Below are positions 44,542 through 53,475 of a DNA stretch of 64,000 bases, piece by piece. Origin of the DNA: an uncultured Alphaproteobacteria bacterium. GTDB taxonomy: Bacteria; Pseudomonadota; Alphaproteobacteria; RF32; CAG-239. The stretch lies in NCBI GenBank assembly GCA_949493535.1, contig CASZWJ010000001.1:266850-330849 (forward strand). The letters are read 5' to 3'. The position numbers and the translations under genes are program-made. The notes under the pieces were generated by a model that was not told the origin of the DNA, did not search any database, and saw only the letters and a list, made by a program, of their open reading frames with translations. The stretch's first letter is position 1, and each line of letters begins with the position of its first letter.

Positions 44542-46329
44542 ATGAGGAAATATTTATTTTCATCGGCATGCTGCCTGTCTGTTATTTTGTTGCTGAATGC
44601 CTGCACATCAGAAAAGAAAACGCTGAAACCCATAGTCACAGCCGAAGACACGATTTCTTTCACCAGTGTCGAACCGGCAAAAGGGCGGCTTAACGTTTAT
44701 ACCTCAATGGCTCGCGGCGTGAAGTATAATGTTGATATTGCCTCTAAAAATATTCACAAAAAAGTTTTTGCAGATACCGAAGGCAAAACGCCGGCGGAAA
44801 TTATTAAAGCGGCTGAAAATGTGTCGGCCGGAGCTGAGAATCCGTTATATGATGCTGCTCGCCGGTTAGATTTTGCCATCATATATGCCGTATCCCATTT
44901 GACCGGCAATACAAAGTATCTTAATGGCAATATTTATGCCAAAACAGCTCAAAATCTGGCCCTTGCCGCAATCAAAACGCACAAGGACGCTTTGTTTGCC
45001 GGACGGAAAATCCGTGAGTTGGACAGGCAAATTGCCACATTGCAAAAACAGGTTAAAAGTTTGAATGCCAAATTGTCGCGCAACGGCGTTTTGAGCGAGG
45101 ATGATTTGACCTATAAAAAAGGTCTGGAAGTTGCCGTTTTGAAGCTTCAACAGCTGCGCGGTTATTTGCAGGCATGTATTGAAGAATATGCTGCTTTGGT
45201 TAAAGCAGATGCCAAAAAAGTGCAGGTTGAGGGACGTCATTTTTACGAACTGGAAGATTTTGACAAGAAGAATCAGCTTGAGACATTCCAAAATGCCGCT
45301 TTAGATAACAGAAGCGAATTTAATATTGCGCGCCGAGAAGTTTATAATTTTAAAACTCAGGATGTTAAGCAGGATGCCGTGCGGCTGTATCCGATAACGG
45401 CGGCATTGAACCTTAACGGATATGATATCAAAGATCCGTTGTATGTTGACAATTTGCAAGAGCGTGCCGAAACAATAGCGGATAATTTGGTGAGCGCCGT
45501 TACGGCTTATTTAAAAGCTGAAAAGCCCGAACAGAAACAGCCGTTAAAAGCGAAGGCCTTCAATGAGCTGGGAATCGCCGTTTTGGTTCAGGTTGAACTT
45601 GATTATGATATGGTTCTGATGGCCGATGACGATTACAACGGCGCGGCAGCCAAAGTTCGGGAACTCAGGAAAGAAATTCGCGATGCCGAGCGCAGCCGCC
45701 GGATGAAAACGGAAGACAAAATCAATCTTTTGAATAAGAAACAGGCGTTTTATGAACAAGAACTGCTGGAGAGCCAAGTCGCAGCCGAGCGCGCTTTGGC
45801 GTTGCGCGCGTTATATTTCCATGCCGGTTTATCGCCGTTTAAGTATAAGCTCATTCAAAGCAATATTCCGGGAATTGAAGAAAGCCTGAAAATCTCTTTC
45901 AATAAGGATATGGTTGAAATGCTGGCGCGGGCGGAAGTCAAGCAAAAAGAGCAAAAACAGCAGGGGAATGTCTGGGCGAAAGAGAATAACTGGCTGGAAG
46001 TTTTGATTGATGAGGGCGGCTCTAAAGAAGATGAACCGGTGAATGTGCCGATTAAGCCGCGCGGCGATTTTGACCCTTATGTCGGCGAGCAATATAATAA
46101 ATTGAAAATTATGCAGCTTGGTTCTTATCGCCAACGCCAGAATGCAGATATCGAATGGCAGATGTTGCAGCAATTGTACCCTGACTTCATCAATATGAAG
46201 CCGGAAATTGAAAATTCAGTATCGGGCGGAAAAAATTTATACCGTTTGATTTTGAAATCGGAAAACGGCGGTTTTCTGGAAATTTGCAACAAACTGCGCG
46301 TCGATAAAATCGAATGTATTTTGCGTTGA
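44542..46329 (+). CDS. Lipoprotein with helical coiled-coil body and C-terminal SPOR domain
   Basis: 595 aa. Signal peptide and lipobox LLNAC (lipidated C21). Long helical regions at about residues 150-230 and 370-440 resemble the alpha-hairpins of TolC-like outer-membrane efflux proteins (RALALRALYFHAGLSPFKY), but no clear beta-barrel segments are evident. The last about 75 residues, beginning IMQLGSYRQRQNADIEWQML and ending with the strand pair YRLILKSE/IECILR, form a SPOR-type peptidoglycan-binding domain. First of three genes with a pentapeptide-repeat protein and a VirD4-like ATPase. An envelope-spanning role is inferred. Confidence 0.75.
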   Translation: MRKYLFSSACCLSVILLLNACTSEKKTLKPIVTAEDTISFTSVEPAKGRLNVYTSMARGVKYNVDIASKNIHKKVFADTEGKTPAEIIKAAENVSAGAENPLYDAARRLDFAIIYAVSHLTGNTKYLNGNIYAKTAQNLALAAIKTHKDALFAGRKIRELDRQIATLQKQVKSLNAKLSRNGVLSEDDLTYKKGLEVAVLKLQQLRGYLQACIEEYAALVKADAKKVQVEGRHFYELEDFDKKNQLETFQNAALDNRSEFNIARREVYNFKTQDVKQDAVRLYPITAALNLNGYDIKDPLYVDNLQERAETIADNLVSAVTAYLKAEKPEQKQPLKAKAFNELGIAVLVQVELDYDMVLMADDDYNGAAAKVRELRKEIRDAERSRRMKTEDKINLLNKKQAFYEQELLESQVAAERALALRALYFHAGLSPFKYKLIQSNIPGIEESLKISFNKDMVEMLARAEVKQKEQKQQGNVWAKENNWLEVLIDEGGSKEDEPVNVPIKPRGDFDPYVGEQYNKLKIMQLGSYRQRQNADIEWQMLQQLYPDFINMKPEIENSVSGGKNLYRLILKSENGGFLEICNKLRVDKIECILR

Positions 46330-46350
46330 AATGCGAATCGGTAAAAATGT

Positions 46351-46379
46351 TTGTCAAAAATATTAAAATCGTTTATCAT
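46351..46379 (+). promoter_or_regulatory. Putative promoter of the pentapeptide-VirD4-like pair
   Basis: TTGTCA (46351-46356), 17-bp spacer, TATCAT (46374-46379), 34 bp before the ATG at 46413. Confidence 0.6.
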
Positions 46380-46412
46380 GATATGAGTTAATGTCCCAGA
46401 AAGAGATATTTT

Positions 46413-47714
46413 ATGTCTGATTTTAAAAAGGATTTCAATGCCGTTAATGATAAAGGCAAAATGAATAAAGCGCAGGGGAAAGAAAGCGGAGCCTTTGATT
46501 TTTCGGCTAATAAGCATGCCTATCCGCCCAAAAGGGCAGAAAGCGGCAATGCCGGTTATTCTTGGAGCGCCGTTTCAAAGCCGGAAACAAAAATTCCCGA
46601 AGCTAAAATACAAAAAAACGTTTCTGTCTCCTATCGCGATAAAGAAGCTATTGACCGAAAAATGTTTAAAATTCCGGATGCCCTGTCAAAGGACAACGGA
46701 TTGGAAATGTCGGGGCAGACGCTTATCGGCAATATTTTTGCCCAACAGGATTTAAGCAATGCCAATTTTTCGGCTGCAAATTTGACACAGGCAGATTTCA
46801 GCGGCGCCAAATTGGCAGGCGTTGATTTTTCCGGCGCAAACCTTACTGATGCCAATTTATCAGGCGCAGATTTGACCGGCGCCGTTTTATCCGGCGCGAA
46901 TCTGCTTCGGGCTAATTTTACAGGCGCCAAACTTAATCAGGTTGTTTTGACAGATGCCAATCTTGAAGAAGCTATTTTGCTCGGGATTGAGATTGACAGC
47001 CTTGGCATAGAAGAGCTTCAGGCTTTGGTCGAATATATGGCGGTTTATTATCCGCATAAATTAAATCTGACCAAATTAAATTTGACATTGCTGGATTTAT
47101 CAAAGATTGATTTGACAAAAGTCAGCTTGCGCGGCGTGGATTTTACCGGCTGTTCAATGAAAGGCGTCAAGATTTGGGAGTTGGACTTAAGCGAATGCAT
47201 TATCTCAGTTGCCCAAATTGCCGAAGCCCTCGGGCATATGCCGAACCAGCAGGAACTGGCGCGACTGTTAGCTCCCAAAACCCAAAAGAAAAAAGAAAAC
47301 AAAGGTATCGATATGACCGATTTGTTTTTTGACAACGGCAAAGAATTCGGGGTTTGGGATGTGACGCGTGAAAAAGGCCTTGATATCGGAAAGCTGGTCG
47401 AATCGGGAATGAAATTGTTTCGCAAATCTGCTTCCAAGCCGCAACCGCCGCTTGAGGGCGAAGAAATCGTGGCGCAAATAAAAGAAGAAAAATTGCGCAG
47501 CGATGACAACAAAGCGCGCAATGAAGAATTGAAAGAGCGCATTCTTCAGCGCAAAGAAGAAGAGAGGCAGAAGCTTGCGGCTATGAAAAATGAATTTAAA
47601 CAGGAAGTCAATCGTGACGGCGTTACGCGCGAAACGGCGGAAAGCGGGCATAAAAAAGTTAAAGAGCAGATAGCCGTTGAGCGTTTGGTCAGCCGAGACC
47701 GCGGTCGGGAATAG
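46413..47714 (+). CDS. Pentapeptide-repeat protein with C-terminal coiled coil
   Basis: 433-aa cytosolic protein. Residues 1-95 are polar and probably disordered. Residues about 100-188 contain about 17 consecutive A(D/N)LxG-type pentapeptides (ANFSAANLTQADFSGAKLAG), giving a quadrilateral beta-helix; a second short block at 218-262 uses KLNLTKLNL-type units. From about 345 the protein is a charged Lys/Glu/Arg coiled coil. AGAG lies upstream of the ATG. It lies 18 nt ahead of the VirD4-like gene and is likely co-transcribed. A scaffold or adaptor role is inferred. Confidence 0.82.
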   Translation: MSDFKKDFNAVNDKGKMNKAQGKESGAFDFSANKHAYPPKRAESGNAGYSWSAVSKPETKIPEAKIQKNVSVSYRDKEAIDRKMFKIPDALSKDNGLEMSGQTLIGNIFAQQDLSNANFSAANLTQADFSGAKLAGVDFSGANLTDANLSGADLTGAVLSGANLLRANFTGAKLNQVVLTDANLEEAILLGIEIDSLGIEELQALVEYMAVYYPHKLNLTKLNLTLLDLSKIDLTKVSLRGVDFTGCSMKGVKIWELDLSECIISVAQIAEALGHMPNQQELARLLAPKTQKKKENKGIDMTDLFFDNGKEFGVWDVTREKGLDIGKLVESGMKLFRKSASKPQPPLEGEEIVAQIKEEKLRSDDNKARNEELKERILQRKEEERQKLAAMKNEFKQEVNRDGVTRETAESGHKKVKEQIAVERLVSRDRGRE

Positions 47715-47732
47715 TCAGAAACGAAGATAATC

Positions 47733-50090
47733 ATGGTTTTCCGTTCCGATAAAAATACTGATGAAAAATCACCTAAAACAGCTTTGAAAATGTTTTGGGT
47801 GATCTTTTTTATTTTGGTTGCTTTTATCGTTTTTTCTGTTTTGTGTTTTTGTCTGGCTCAACTCATGCACAAGGGATTTAATGAGCGGGGGTTTGAGGCC
47901 GTGGCGCGTTTTTGGCGCAGATTTCAAGACCGGCCGTTTTATTTGGCAGAGGCATATACCAAATGGTGGCATTCTTTTGTTAAAGCGTGGCATCGCGACC
48001 GGTTGACTGCGGCCAGTTTTATTCCGATGCTGCCGGTATTGCTGTTTTTTATATCTGTTGTTTGGAATGTGATAAAAAGTCCGTTTTCTTTTCGTCTCTG
48101 GTATAAAATGAATAATCGTTTTGCCGAAATTGCCGATGTTAAGGAAATGGGGCTTTGGGACGGGCATTGGCTGGCTTTAGGAAAATTCGGGGGTAGAATT
48201 CTTAAGTTGAAATATTTTGCTTCCGTTCTTTGTTTTGGCGAAACCGGCTGCGGGAAGACGGCCGGAATTGCTGTTCCGTCAATTTTGGAATCGGATAAAG
48301 CATGCGTTATTGCCGCAGATACGCGGAATGAACTGGCAAAGTATACCAGCGGTTACCGTTCGACGCTTGGCAAAGTTTTTTATTATAATTGGAACTTGGC
48401 TGACGAGCCGCTTAAAAATGAGTATTATCCGCGCTGGAATGCACTCTCTGCCAAAGATATGCCGGCTAAAGGCAAAGGACGTGACGAATATGTGGCGGGA
48501 TTGGTGCGGTATTTTATTTCCAGCAATCGTTTTGACAGCAATGATGCAGACAATTATTGGGAAAAGCTGGCTATGGCTGCTTTAGACGGCATTTTAAATT
48601 TTTTCATTTCTAAATTGGAGCGGGCCGTTGCCAATGATTATTTTTTGAGCGAAATGCTGGACAAAGGGCGGTTAAGCAAAGAAGACAAAGATATGCTGCT
48701 GAGCTATTATGTTTTAATGGATAAGGAATATGCTGAGCCGGGAATTAAAAATATAGAAGATAACAAGCTTGATATGGACACTTATCTTCCTGTCGGCAGC
48801 TGGGAGGGTATTCCGAAAGCCTGGCAGGGAAAAGAAATTTGTTTTTCCATGTTTTCCGACTGGCTTCTGCAAGGTTATTTTGCGGTTAAATCCGCAGCGA
48901 AGAATCCGGAATCCGACGGTTGGAAAACCGTTATTGAGCGCTGGGTTGAAGAAGGAAAGTTTTTCGGTTATAATGAAAAATCTTTAGAAACGCTGCAACA
49001 ACTGTTCTATTTGTCACGGAAACAGCGCAGCATTATTTTTCCGATGATTATTAATCCGTTATCGGTTTTTCGAAATTCCAGCGTAAGAGAGCGTACATCC
49101 GCCAGCGATTTCCATTTGCATCAGGCCCGAGGAATAAAAAATGCCGAAAACGGAAATTGGGAAGTTGTGACGGTTTATTCCGTGACAGGCAACAAGACTG
49201 TGGACTTTATCGGCAAGCTATTTATTGATATGCTTATTGAGGCCAATATTTCCGCTCAGAAAAAGTCTGGCCCGTTTCCGCTTGTGTTTGTTATGGACGA
49301 TATAGAGCAGCAGCCCCGTTATGAGTCTTTGAGAGAGGGCGTGAAGCGCGGTGCCCGTTCTCGCATGTCATTTTTGCTGCTCAGCGATTATGTCAAAATG
49401 ATGGAAGAAAAATATACCAAAGAAGGCATGGAAGAGATTGTGGGCAATGCCGCTTATAAGCTGATGTTGGCCGACAGTTACAAAACTCTGGCCCGAAAGT
49501 TTGACAATTTGGCTCTTTTCGGTGCCAAATCCGTACAGGTTTCTGCTGCCGGTACCGGTGGTTTCCTTCAAAATAAGAGCGGTTTGACGGATGCCGGTTA
49601 TTATAAAATGATTGCCAAAAACCTTAATTCTATTCGTAAAAATGATCTGGAAATCGGCGATGAGTTTTTGGTTGCCGCCGGTTATTATCACCTGCCGGTG
49701 AAACTAAAGGGCATTTACTTTCTGAAAGATGAGGCGTTGAAAGAAAAAGCGGCTCTTGATGCCAGTTATTTCTTGGATGAAGAGCTGGAAAAAAAGCGAA
49801 ATGTTCAGGATATTGAAACGCCGTCATTGGTAGAAGTTTTGCGCGATGCCGGATTTGATATGCGAACCGAAGAGGATATCAACATCTATTTGGAAGATAA
49901 ATACGAAGAGGCAATTGAAACAAGGCAGGTCGTTGCCGACAAGCAAAGCGCTTTGGCCGATGATATTTCAAGCCGTTGGCAGAGCAATCCGCATACGCGG
50001 CACCAGACTTCCGATAAGGAATGGTGGATGGAAGAAGATGCTTTTAGTTTTAACGGCGAGAACAAGGATGATACTAATCCGTTTAAATAG
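47733..50090 (+). CDS. VirD4/TraG-like type IV coupling ATPase homologue
   Basis: 785 aa. Two N-terminal membrane segments (about residues 20-44 and 95-113). NTP-binding core with Walker A GETGCGKTAG (169-178), the VirD4-typical follow-up VIAADTRNELAKYTSGYRSTLGKVFYYNW, and Walker B LVFVMDDIEQQ (519-523). The C-terminal about 110 residues are acidic and low-complexity, as in coupling proteins that recruit substrates. The Walker B differs from the usual DEF. No other type IV secretion or relaxase genes are in the window. Its partners seem to be the two preceding genes. Confidence 0.85.
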   Translation: MVFRSDKNTDEKSPKTALKMFWVIFFILVAFIVFSVLCFCLAQLMHKGFNERGFEAVARFWRRFQDRPFYLAEAYTKWWHSFVKAWHRDRLTAASFIPMLPVLLFFISVVWNVIKSPFSFRLWYKMNNRFAEIADVKEMGLWDGHWLALGKFGGRILKLKYFASVLCFGETGCGKTAGIAVPSILESDKACVIAADTRNELAKYTSGYRSTLGKVFYYNWNLADEPLKNEYYPRWNALSAKDMPAKGKGRDEYVAGLVRYFISSNRFDSNDADNYWEKLAMAALDGILNFFISKLERAVANDYFLSEMLDKGRLSKEDKDMLLSYYVLMDKEYAEPGIKNIEDNKLDMDTYLPVGSWEGIPKAWQGKEICFSMFSDWLLQGYFAVKSAAKNPESDGWKTVIERWVEEGKFFGYNEKSLETLQQLFYLSRKQRSIIFPMIINPLSVFRNSSVRERTSASDFHLHQARGIKNAENGNWEVVTVYSVTGNKTVDFIGKLFIDMLIEANISAQKKSGPFPLVFVMDDIEQQPRYESLREGVKRGARSRMSFLLLSDYVKMMEEKYTKEGMEEIVGNAAYKLMLADSYKTLARKFDNLALFGAKSVQVSAAGTGGFLQNKSGLTDAGYYKMIAKNLNSIRKNDLEIGDEFLVAAGYYHLPVKLKGIYFLKDEALKEKAALDASYFLDEELEKKRNVQDIETPSLVEVLRDAGFDMRTEEDINIYLEDKYEEAIETRQVVADKQSALADDISSRWQSNPHTRHQTSDKEWWMEEDAFSFNGENKDDTNPFK

Positions 50091-50190
50091 TTTTAGTTCT
50101 AATTTTGTTCTTTTATTTTAAAAAGTTCTGTAACTTTTGTTTTGTTTCTGGTACATTATGCTTATCTTTAATACGAATCGATGAACAGAC

Positions 50191-51510
50191 ATGGAAGAAA
50201 CGTTATTTTCAGCAAATATTAAAAGGCCTTTGGCAGACAGGCTTCGCCCGCAGTCTTTAAGCGAAGTTGTCGGGCAGAACCATATTGTCGGCGACGACGC
50301 CCCTTTGGGGCGAATGATAAAATCCGGTAAAATAACGTCATTTATTTTATGGGGGCCGCCGGGGTGTGGAAAAACGACAATTGCCCGTCTGATTGCCGAA
50401 AATACAAATTTGTATTTTGAACAGATTTCGGCTGTTTTTTCCGGCGTGGCCGATTTGCGGCGCGTGTTCCAATATGCACAGGAGCGGCGGGCAAATCAAG
50501 GAAAAGGCACGTTGTTGTTTGTTGATGAAATTCACAGATTTAACAAATCGCAACAGGACGGTTTTTTGCCCTATGTCGAGGACGGAACGGTCATATTGGT
50601 CGGTGCGACGACGGAGAATCCTTCTTTTGAGCTGAATGCCGCTTTGCTGTCCAGATGCCAGGTTTTTGTTCTGAATCGCTTAACCTCCGATAATTTTGAG
50701 GAACTGTTGCTGCGTGCTGAAAAAGAAACCGGACGCAAGCTTCCGGTTGATGAAGAAGCGCGCCAGTTTATGAAAGATACGGCGGACGGTGACGGGCGTT
50801 ATATTCTGAATTTGGCGGAATCCGTGTGGTCTTATGCCCAAGAGGGCGAAGTTTTTGACAAGGAAACCATTGTCAAAATCATCCGTTCCAGAGCTCCGGT
50901 TTATGATAAGGGGCGCGACGGGCATTATAATCTGATTTCGGCAGTCCACAAATCTTTGCGCGGTTCAGATGTCGACGCGGCTTTATATTGGGTAGCGCGG
51001 ATGATTGAAGCCGGCGAAGATCCCAAATATTTGCTGCGGCGGTTGACTCGTTTTGCCGTGGAAGACGTGTCTTTGGCTGATCCGAATGCTGTGACGCAGG
51101 CTATTGCCTGCTGGGATACTTATGAGCGTTTGGGTTCGCCCGAGGGAGATTTGGCTTTGTATCAATTAACGGCTTATCTGGCGACGGCGCCGAAGTCTGC
51201 CGCGGTTTATAAATCGACTTATGCTGCGCGGGATTTAGCGCGAAAGACCGGCTCTTTAATGCCACCGAAAAATATTTTGAATGCGCCGACAAAATTAATG
51301 AAGCAGCTCGGTTATAATGAAGGTTATGAATATGATCCCGATTGTGAAGACGGATTTTCCGGCGCCAATTATTTTCCGGACGGAGTTAAACGGACGAAAC
51401 TTTATTTTCCGGTTGACCGCGGTTTTGAGCGGGAAGTTAAAAAGAGGGTGGAATATTTTGAACGGCTGCGTGCCGAACGCCAAAAGGCCCGCTCTACTGA
51501 TAAGCAATAA
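50191..51510 (+). CDS. rarA: Replication-associated recombination protein RarA (MgsA)
   Basis: 439-aa AAA+ ATPase acting at stalled forks. RPLADRLRPQSLSEVVGQNHIVG start, Walker A WGPPGCGKTTIARL, Walker B VDEIHRFNKSQQD, sensor GATTENPSFELNAALLSRCQVF, and the C-terminal tetramerisation domain (AIACWDTYERLGSPEGDLAL; PLDR replaced by YFPVDRGFE). crcB follows within 15 nt. Confidence 0.96.
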   Translation: MEETLFSANIKRPLADRLRPQSLSEVVGQNHIVGDDAPLGRMIKSGKITSFILWGPPGCGKTTIARLIAENTNLYFEQISAVFSGVADLRRVFQYAQERRANQGKGTLLFVDEIHRFNKSQQDGFLPYVEDGTVILVGATTENPSFELNAALLSRCQVFVLNRLTSDNFEELLLRAEKETGRKLPVDEEARQFMKDTADGDGRYILNLAESVWSYAQEGEVFDKETIVKIIRSRAPVYDKGRDGHYNLISAVHKSLRGSDVDAALYWVARMIEAGEDPKYLLRRLTRFAVEDVSLADPNAVTQAIACWDTYERLGSPEGDLALYQLTAYLATAPKSAAVYKSTYAARDLARKTGSLMPPKNILNAPTKLMKQLGYNEGYEYDPDCEDGFSGANYFPDGVKRTKLYFPVDRGFEREVKKRVEYFERLRAERQKARSTDKQ

Positions 51511-51525
51511 TTGAAGAATATTGTG

Positions 51526-51885
51526 ATGATTAACGTATTGAGCATTTTTTTAGGCGGCGGTATCGGAGCTGTTTTGCGACATTTGGTTTGCAGCAAGATC
51601 GGCAACCATTGGGCTGTTATGGCGGTTAATCTGCTCGGTGCTTTGCTTATAGGCATTGCTTTTCAGTTTTTTCTCAGCCGGACAGAGCTGCGGCCGGAAG
51701 TACGGGCTTTTATCATTACGGGTTTGCTCGGCGGTTTTACGACGTTTTCCAGCTATATGCTTGATTTTGGCGTTTTGGCAGGCAGCCAGCGTTGGGCCGA
51801 AGCTTCGTTTTATCTTCTGGGATCGCTGCTTTTAGGCGTTTTGTTTTTATTTTTGGGAATGAAAGCAGGCAGGATTTTGTGGTAA
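51526..51885 (+). CDS. crcB: Fluoride channel Fluc/CrcB
   Basis: 119-aa four-TM dual-topology channel exporting fluoride. GGGIGAVLRHLVC, NLLGALLIGIAFQF and ITGLLGGFTTFSSYMLDF (the conserved GGxTTFST-like Na+/F- site) are present. ATG at 51526 is used; a TTG at 51511 abuts rarA. No fluoride riboswitch precedes it because it follows rarA directly. Confidence 0.93.
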   Translation: MINVLSIFLGGGIGAVLRHLVCSKIGNHWAVMAVNLLGALLIGIAFQFFLSRTELRPEVRAFIITGLLGGFTTFSSYMLDFGVLAGSQRWAEASFYLLGSLLLGVLFLFLGMKAGRILW

Positions 51886-51892
51886 TGCCCGT

Positions 51893-51921
51893 TTGACAAT
51901 TCGGAGCGGAAATGCTAGCCT
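51893..51921 (+). promoter_or_regulatory. Putative promoter in the crcB-rluA gap
   Basis: TTGACA (51893-51898), 17-bp spacer, TAGCCT (51916-51921). It faces the degraded region at 51965-52408. Confidence 0.45.
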
Positions 51922-51964
51922 TTGTCTGAAAGAAAACAATTGTCAAATTAAATAACAAATTATC

Positions 51965-52240
51965 ATGAAAAGGAAACTACTTTTGGGTATCTTTTGCGGT
52001 CTTGTGGAACAAAATAAGCCGGATATCCCTGAACCAGAAGAACAAAAAGTTTTTGAAATCAGGATTTTAAAGGAAAATATTTTCGTTAATCCACCTGTTT
52101 GTGCGGTGTCTGATTTAAGTTTGCCCGGTCGCAAAAACAAAAAATATTTTGTTCCGAAGTCTCTCGGCAGGATAAATACAAAATCAAAAAAGAAATTGAA
52201 TTATCGCCGATTTTGCAAAATTTGCGGAGATGCCTGTTAA
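51965..52240 (+). CDS. Doubtful small ORF in a degraded region
   Basis: 91 codons starting MKRKLLLGIFCGLVEQ and ending RFCKICGDAC. No clear ribosome site. Its 3' end overlaps, in a different frame, the protein-like remnant at 52230-52408, so it may be the 5' piece of one frameshifted gene. No family recognised. Confidence 0.3.
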   Translation: MKRKLLLGIFCGLVEQNKPDIPEPEEQKVFEIRILKENIFVNPPVCAVSDLSLPGRKNKKYFVPKSLGRINTKSKKKLNYRRFCKICGDAC

Positions 52241-52408
52241 CCAAACGCAACAGGCAATTATCGATTTAGTGAGAGTCTTGAAGGAAGAATAGGGAATTGA
52301 GCCCGCAAAAGCCAATGCATTCCGCCTCAATCCGTTTTAAAACAAAGTTTAAAAGCCCGTCTTTCCGGCGTAAAACGTATTCGCCAACGGACGAAAAACT
52401 TAAAGTAA
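52230..52408 (+). pseudogene. Remnant of an inactivated gene
   Basis: From 52206 one frame reads ADFAKFAEMPVNQTQQAI through IDLVRVLKEE to a TAG (52290-52292), continues in the same frame GIEPAKANAFRLNPF to TAA (52338-52340), then a neighbouring frame carries QSLKARLSGVKRIRQRTKNLK to TAA at 52406-52408. Each piece has ordinary amino-acid composition, which fits one gene carrying a nonsense change and a frameshift. Original function unknown. Confidence 0.45.
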
Positions 52409-52418
52409 AAGATGAGTC

Positions 52419-52455
52419 AAAATGACCATGATGGCGTTGCCATTGTGGCCATTTT
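52419..52455. repeat. Imperfect inverted repeat upstream of the pseudouridine synthase gene
   Basis: AAAATGACCATGATGGC and GCCATTGTGGCCATTTT around GTT; 13 of 17 positions pair. The remaining stretch to 52521 shows no gene. Confidence 0.7.
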
Positions 52456-52536
52456 GTTTTTAAAGCCGTGTAAATATGCTTGTAAATCAGCAAAGCTTAA
52501 ATTAAAATCTCCCTCAGATTTATGAAAGGGAAAATG

Positions 52537-53469
52537 ATGTCCGGCGTAACGATTGTTAAGGTTAAAGAAATTGATGACGGTATGCGTCTTAACCGTTGGT
52601 TTTTAAAATATTATCCGGGTCTGGGAATCGGGCGTTTGCAAAAACTGCTTCGTACCAAACAAATTAAAGTTGACGGCAAAAGGGCTGAAACCGGTACCAG
52701 ACTGCAAACGGGACAAGAAGTGCGGGTGCCGCCGTTGGATAATGAAGCGGATGTTTCTGTTGAACACAGCGGCGTTTCGGCCAGAGATGCCGCATATATT
52801 CAATCTTTGGTTATTTATAAAGACGCGGATATTTTGGCTATTAACAAACCCTCGGGACTGGCCGTCCAAGGAGGTACCAACACCAGCCGCCATGTCGACG
52901 GCATGCTTGAAGCCTTGACATTTGAGGCGGAGGAGAAGCCTAAACTGGTTCACCGGATAGACAAAGATACCAGCGGGATTTTGGTTTTGGCCAGAAATCG
53001 CAAGTCTGCAGACAAATTGACCAAAGCCTTTCGCGAACATACTTTACAAAAGACTTATCTGGCTTTGAGTTCGGGCTGTCCGAAACAAATGCGCGGCGAG
53101 ATTAAAGCGCCGCTGGAAAAAGCCGGCGAAAAGTCAGTTGTCAGCAGTTCAGGCAAGCCGGCGGTTACGACTTATGACGTGTTGGATAATGTGGGAAACA
53201 AATTTGCCTTGATTGCCGCATCTCCTCTGACGGGGCGCACTCATCAAATCAGGGCGCACCTTGAATCTATCGGTTGTCCGATTATCGGCGATGACAAATA
53301 TTTTGGCGCAGAAAGAAAAAAATTCAGCAATATTACGGATAAATTGCACCTGCATGCATACAAAATCGATTTATCAGCAATATATAATAAAAAGGTACTT
53401 ATTCAGGCACCGTTGCCTGAATATTTTAAAAACAGCCTTATTAGCATAGGCATCAGTTTTAAGGAGTAG
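52537..53469 (+). CDS. RluA-family 23S rRNA pseudouridine synthase (RluC-like)
   Basis: 310 aa. N-terminal S4 RNA-binding domain (MRLNRWFLKYYPGLGIGRLQKLLRTKQIKVDGKR), then the RluA catalytic domain with D142 in LVHRIDKDTSGILVLARN, PLTGRTHQIRAHL and GDDKYFG. The combination suggests RluC or RluD type, with RluC more likely; the target position is not determined. ATG at 52537 follows AAAGGGA; an ATG at 52522 overlaps that site. The asmA-like gene follows 6 nt later. Confidence 0.92.
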   Translation: MSGVTIVKVKEIDDGMRLNRWFLKYYPGLGIGRLQKLLRTKQIKVDGKRAETGTRLQTGQEVRVPPLDNEADVSVEHSGVSARDAAYIQSLVIYKDADILAINKPSGLAVQGGTNTSRHVDGMLEALTFEAEEKPKLVHRIDKDTSGILVLARNRKSADKLTKAFREHTLQKTYLALSSGCPKQMRGEIKAPLEKAGEKSVVSSSGKPAVTTYDVLDNVGNKFALIAASPLTGRTHQIRAHLESIGCPIIGDDKYFGAERKKFSNITDKLHLHAYKIDLSAIYNKKVLIQAPLPEYFKNSLISIGISFKE

Positions 53470-53475
53470 CTTTCA

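Noticed and set aside
47733-50090. Conjugative element or integrated plasmid around the VirD4-like gene
   Set aside because: No relaxase, integrase, att sites or pilus genes nearby; flanks are core genes and base composition looks similar.
51511-51885. Fluoride riboswitch before crcB
   Set aside because: Only 15 nt separate rarA from the crcB start; there is no room for the aptamer.
52266-52493. 75-codon minus-strand ORF
   Set aside because: No ribosome site, spans an inverted repeat and the antisense of the decayed plus-strand frames.
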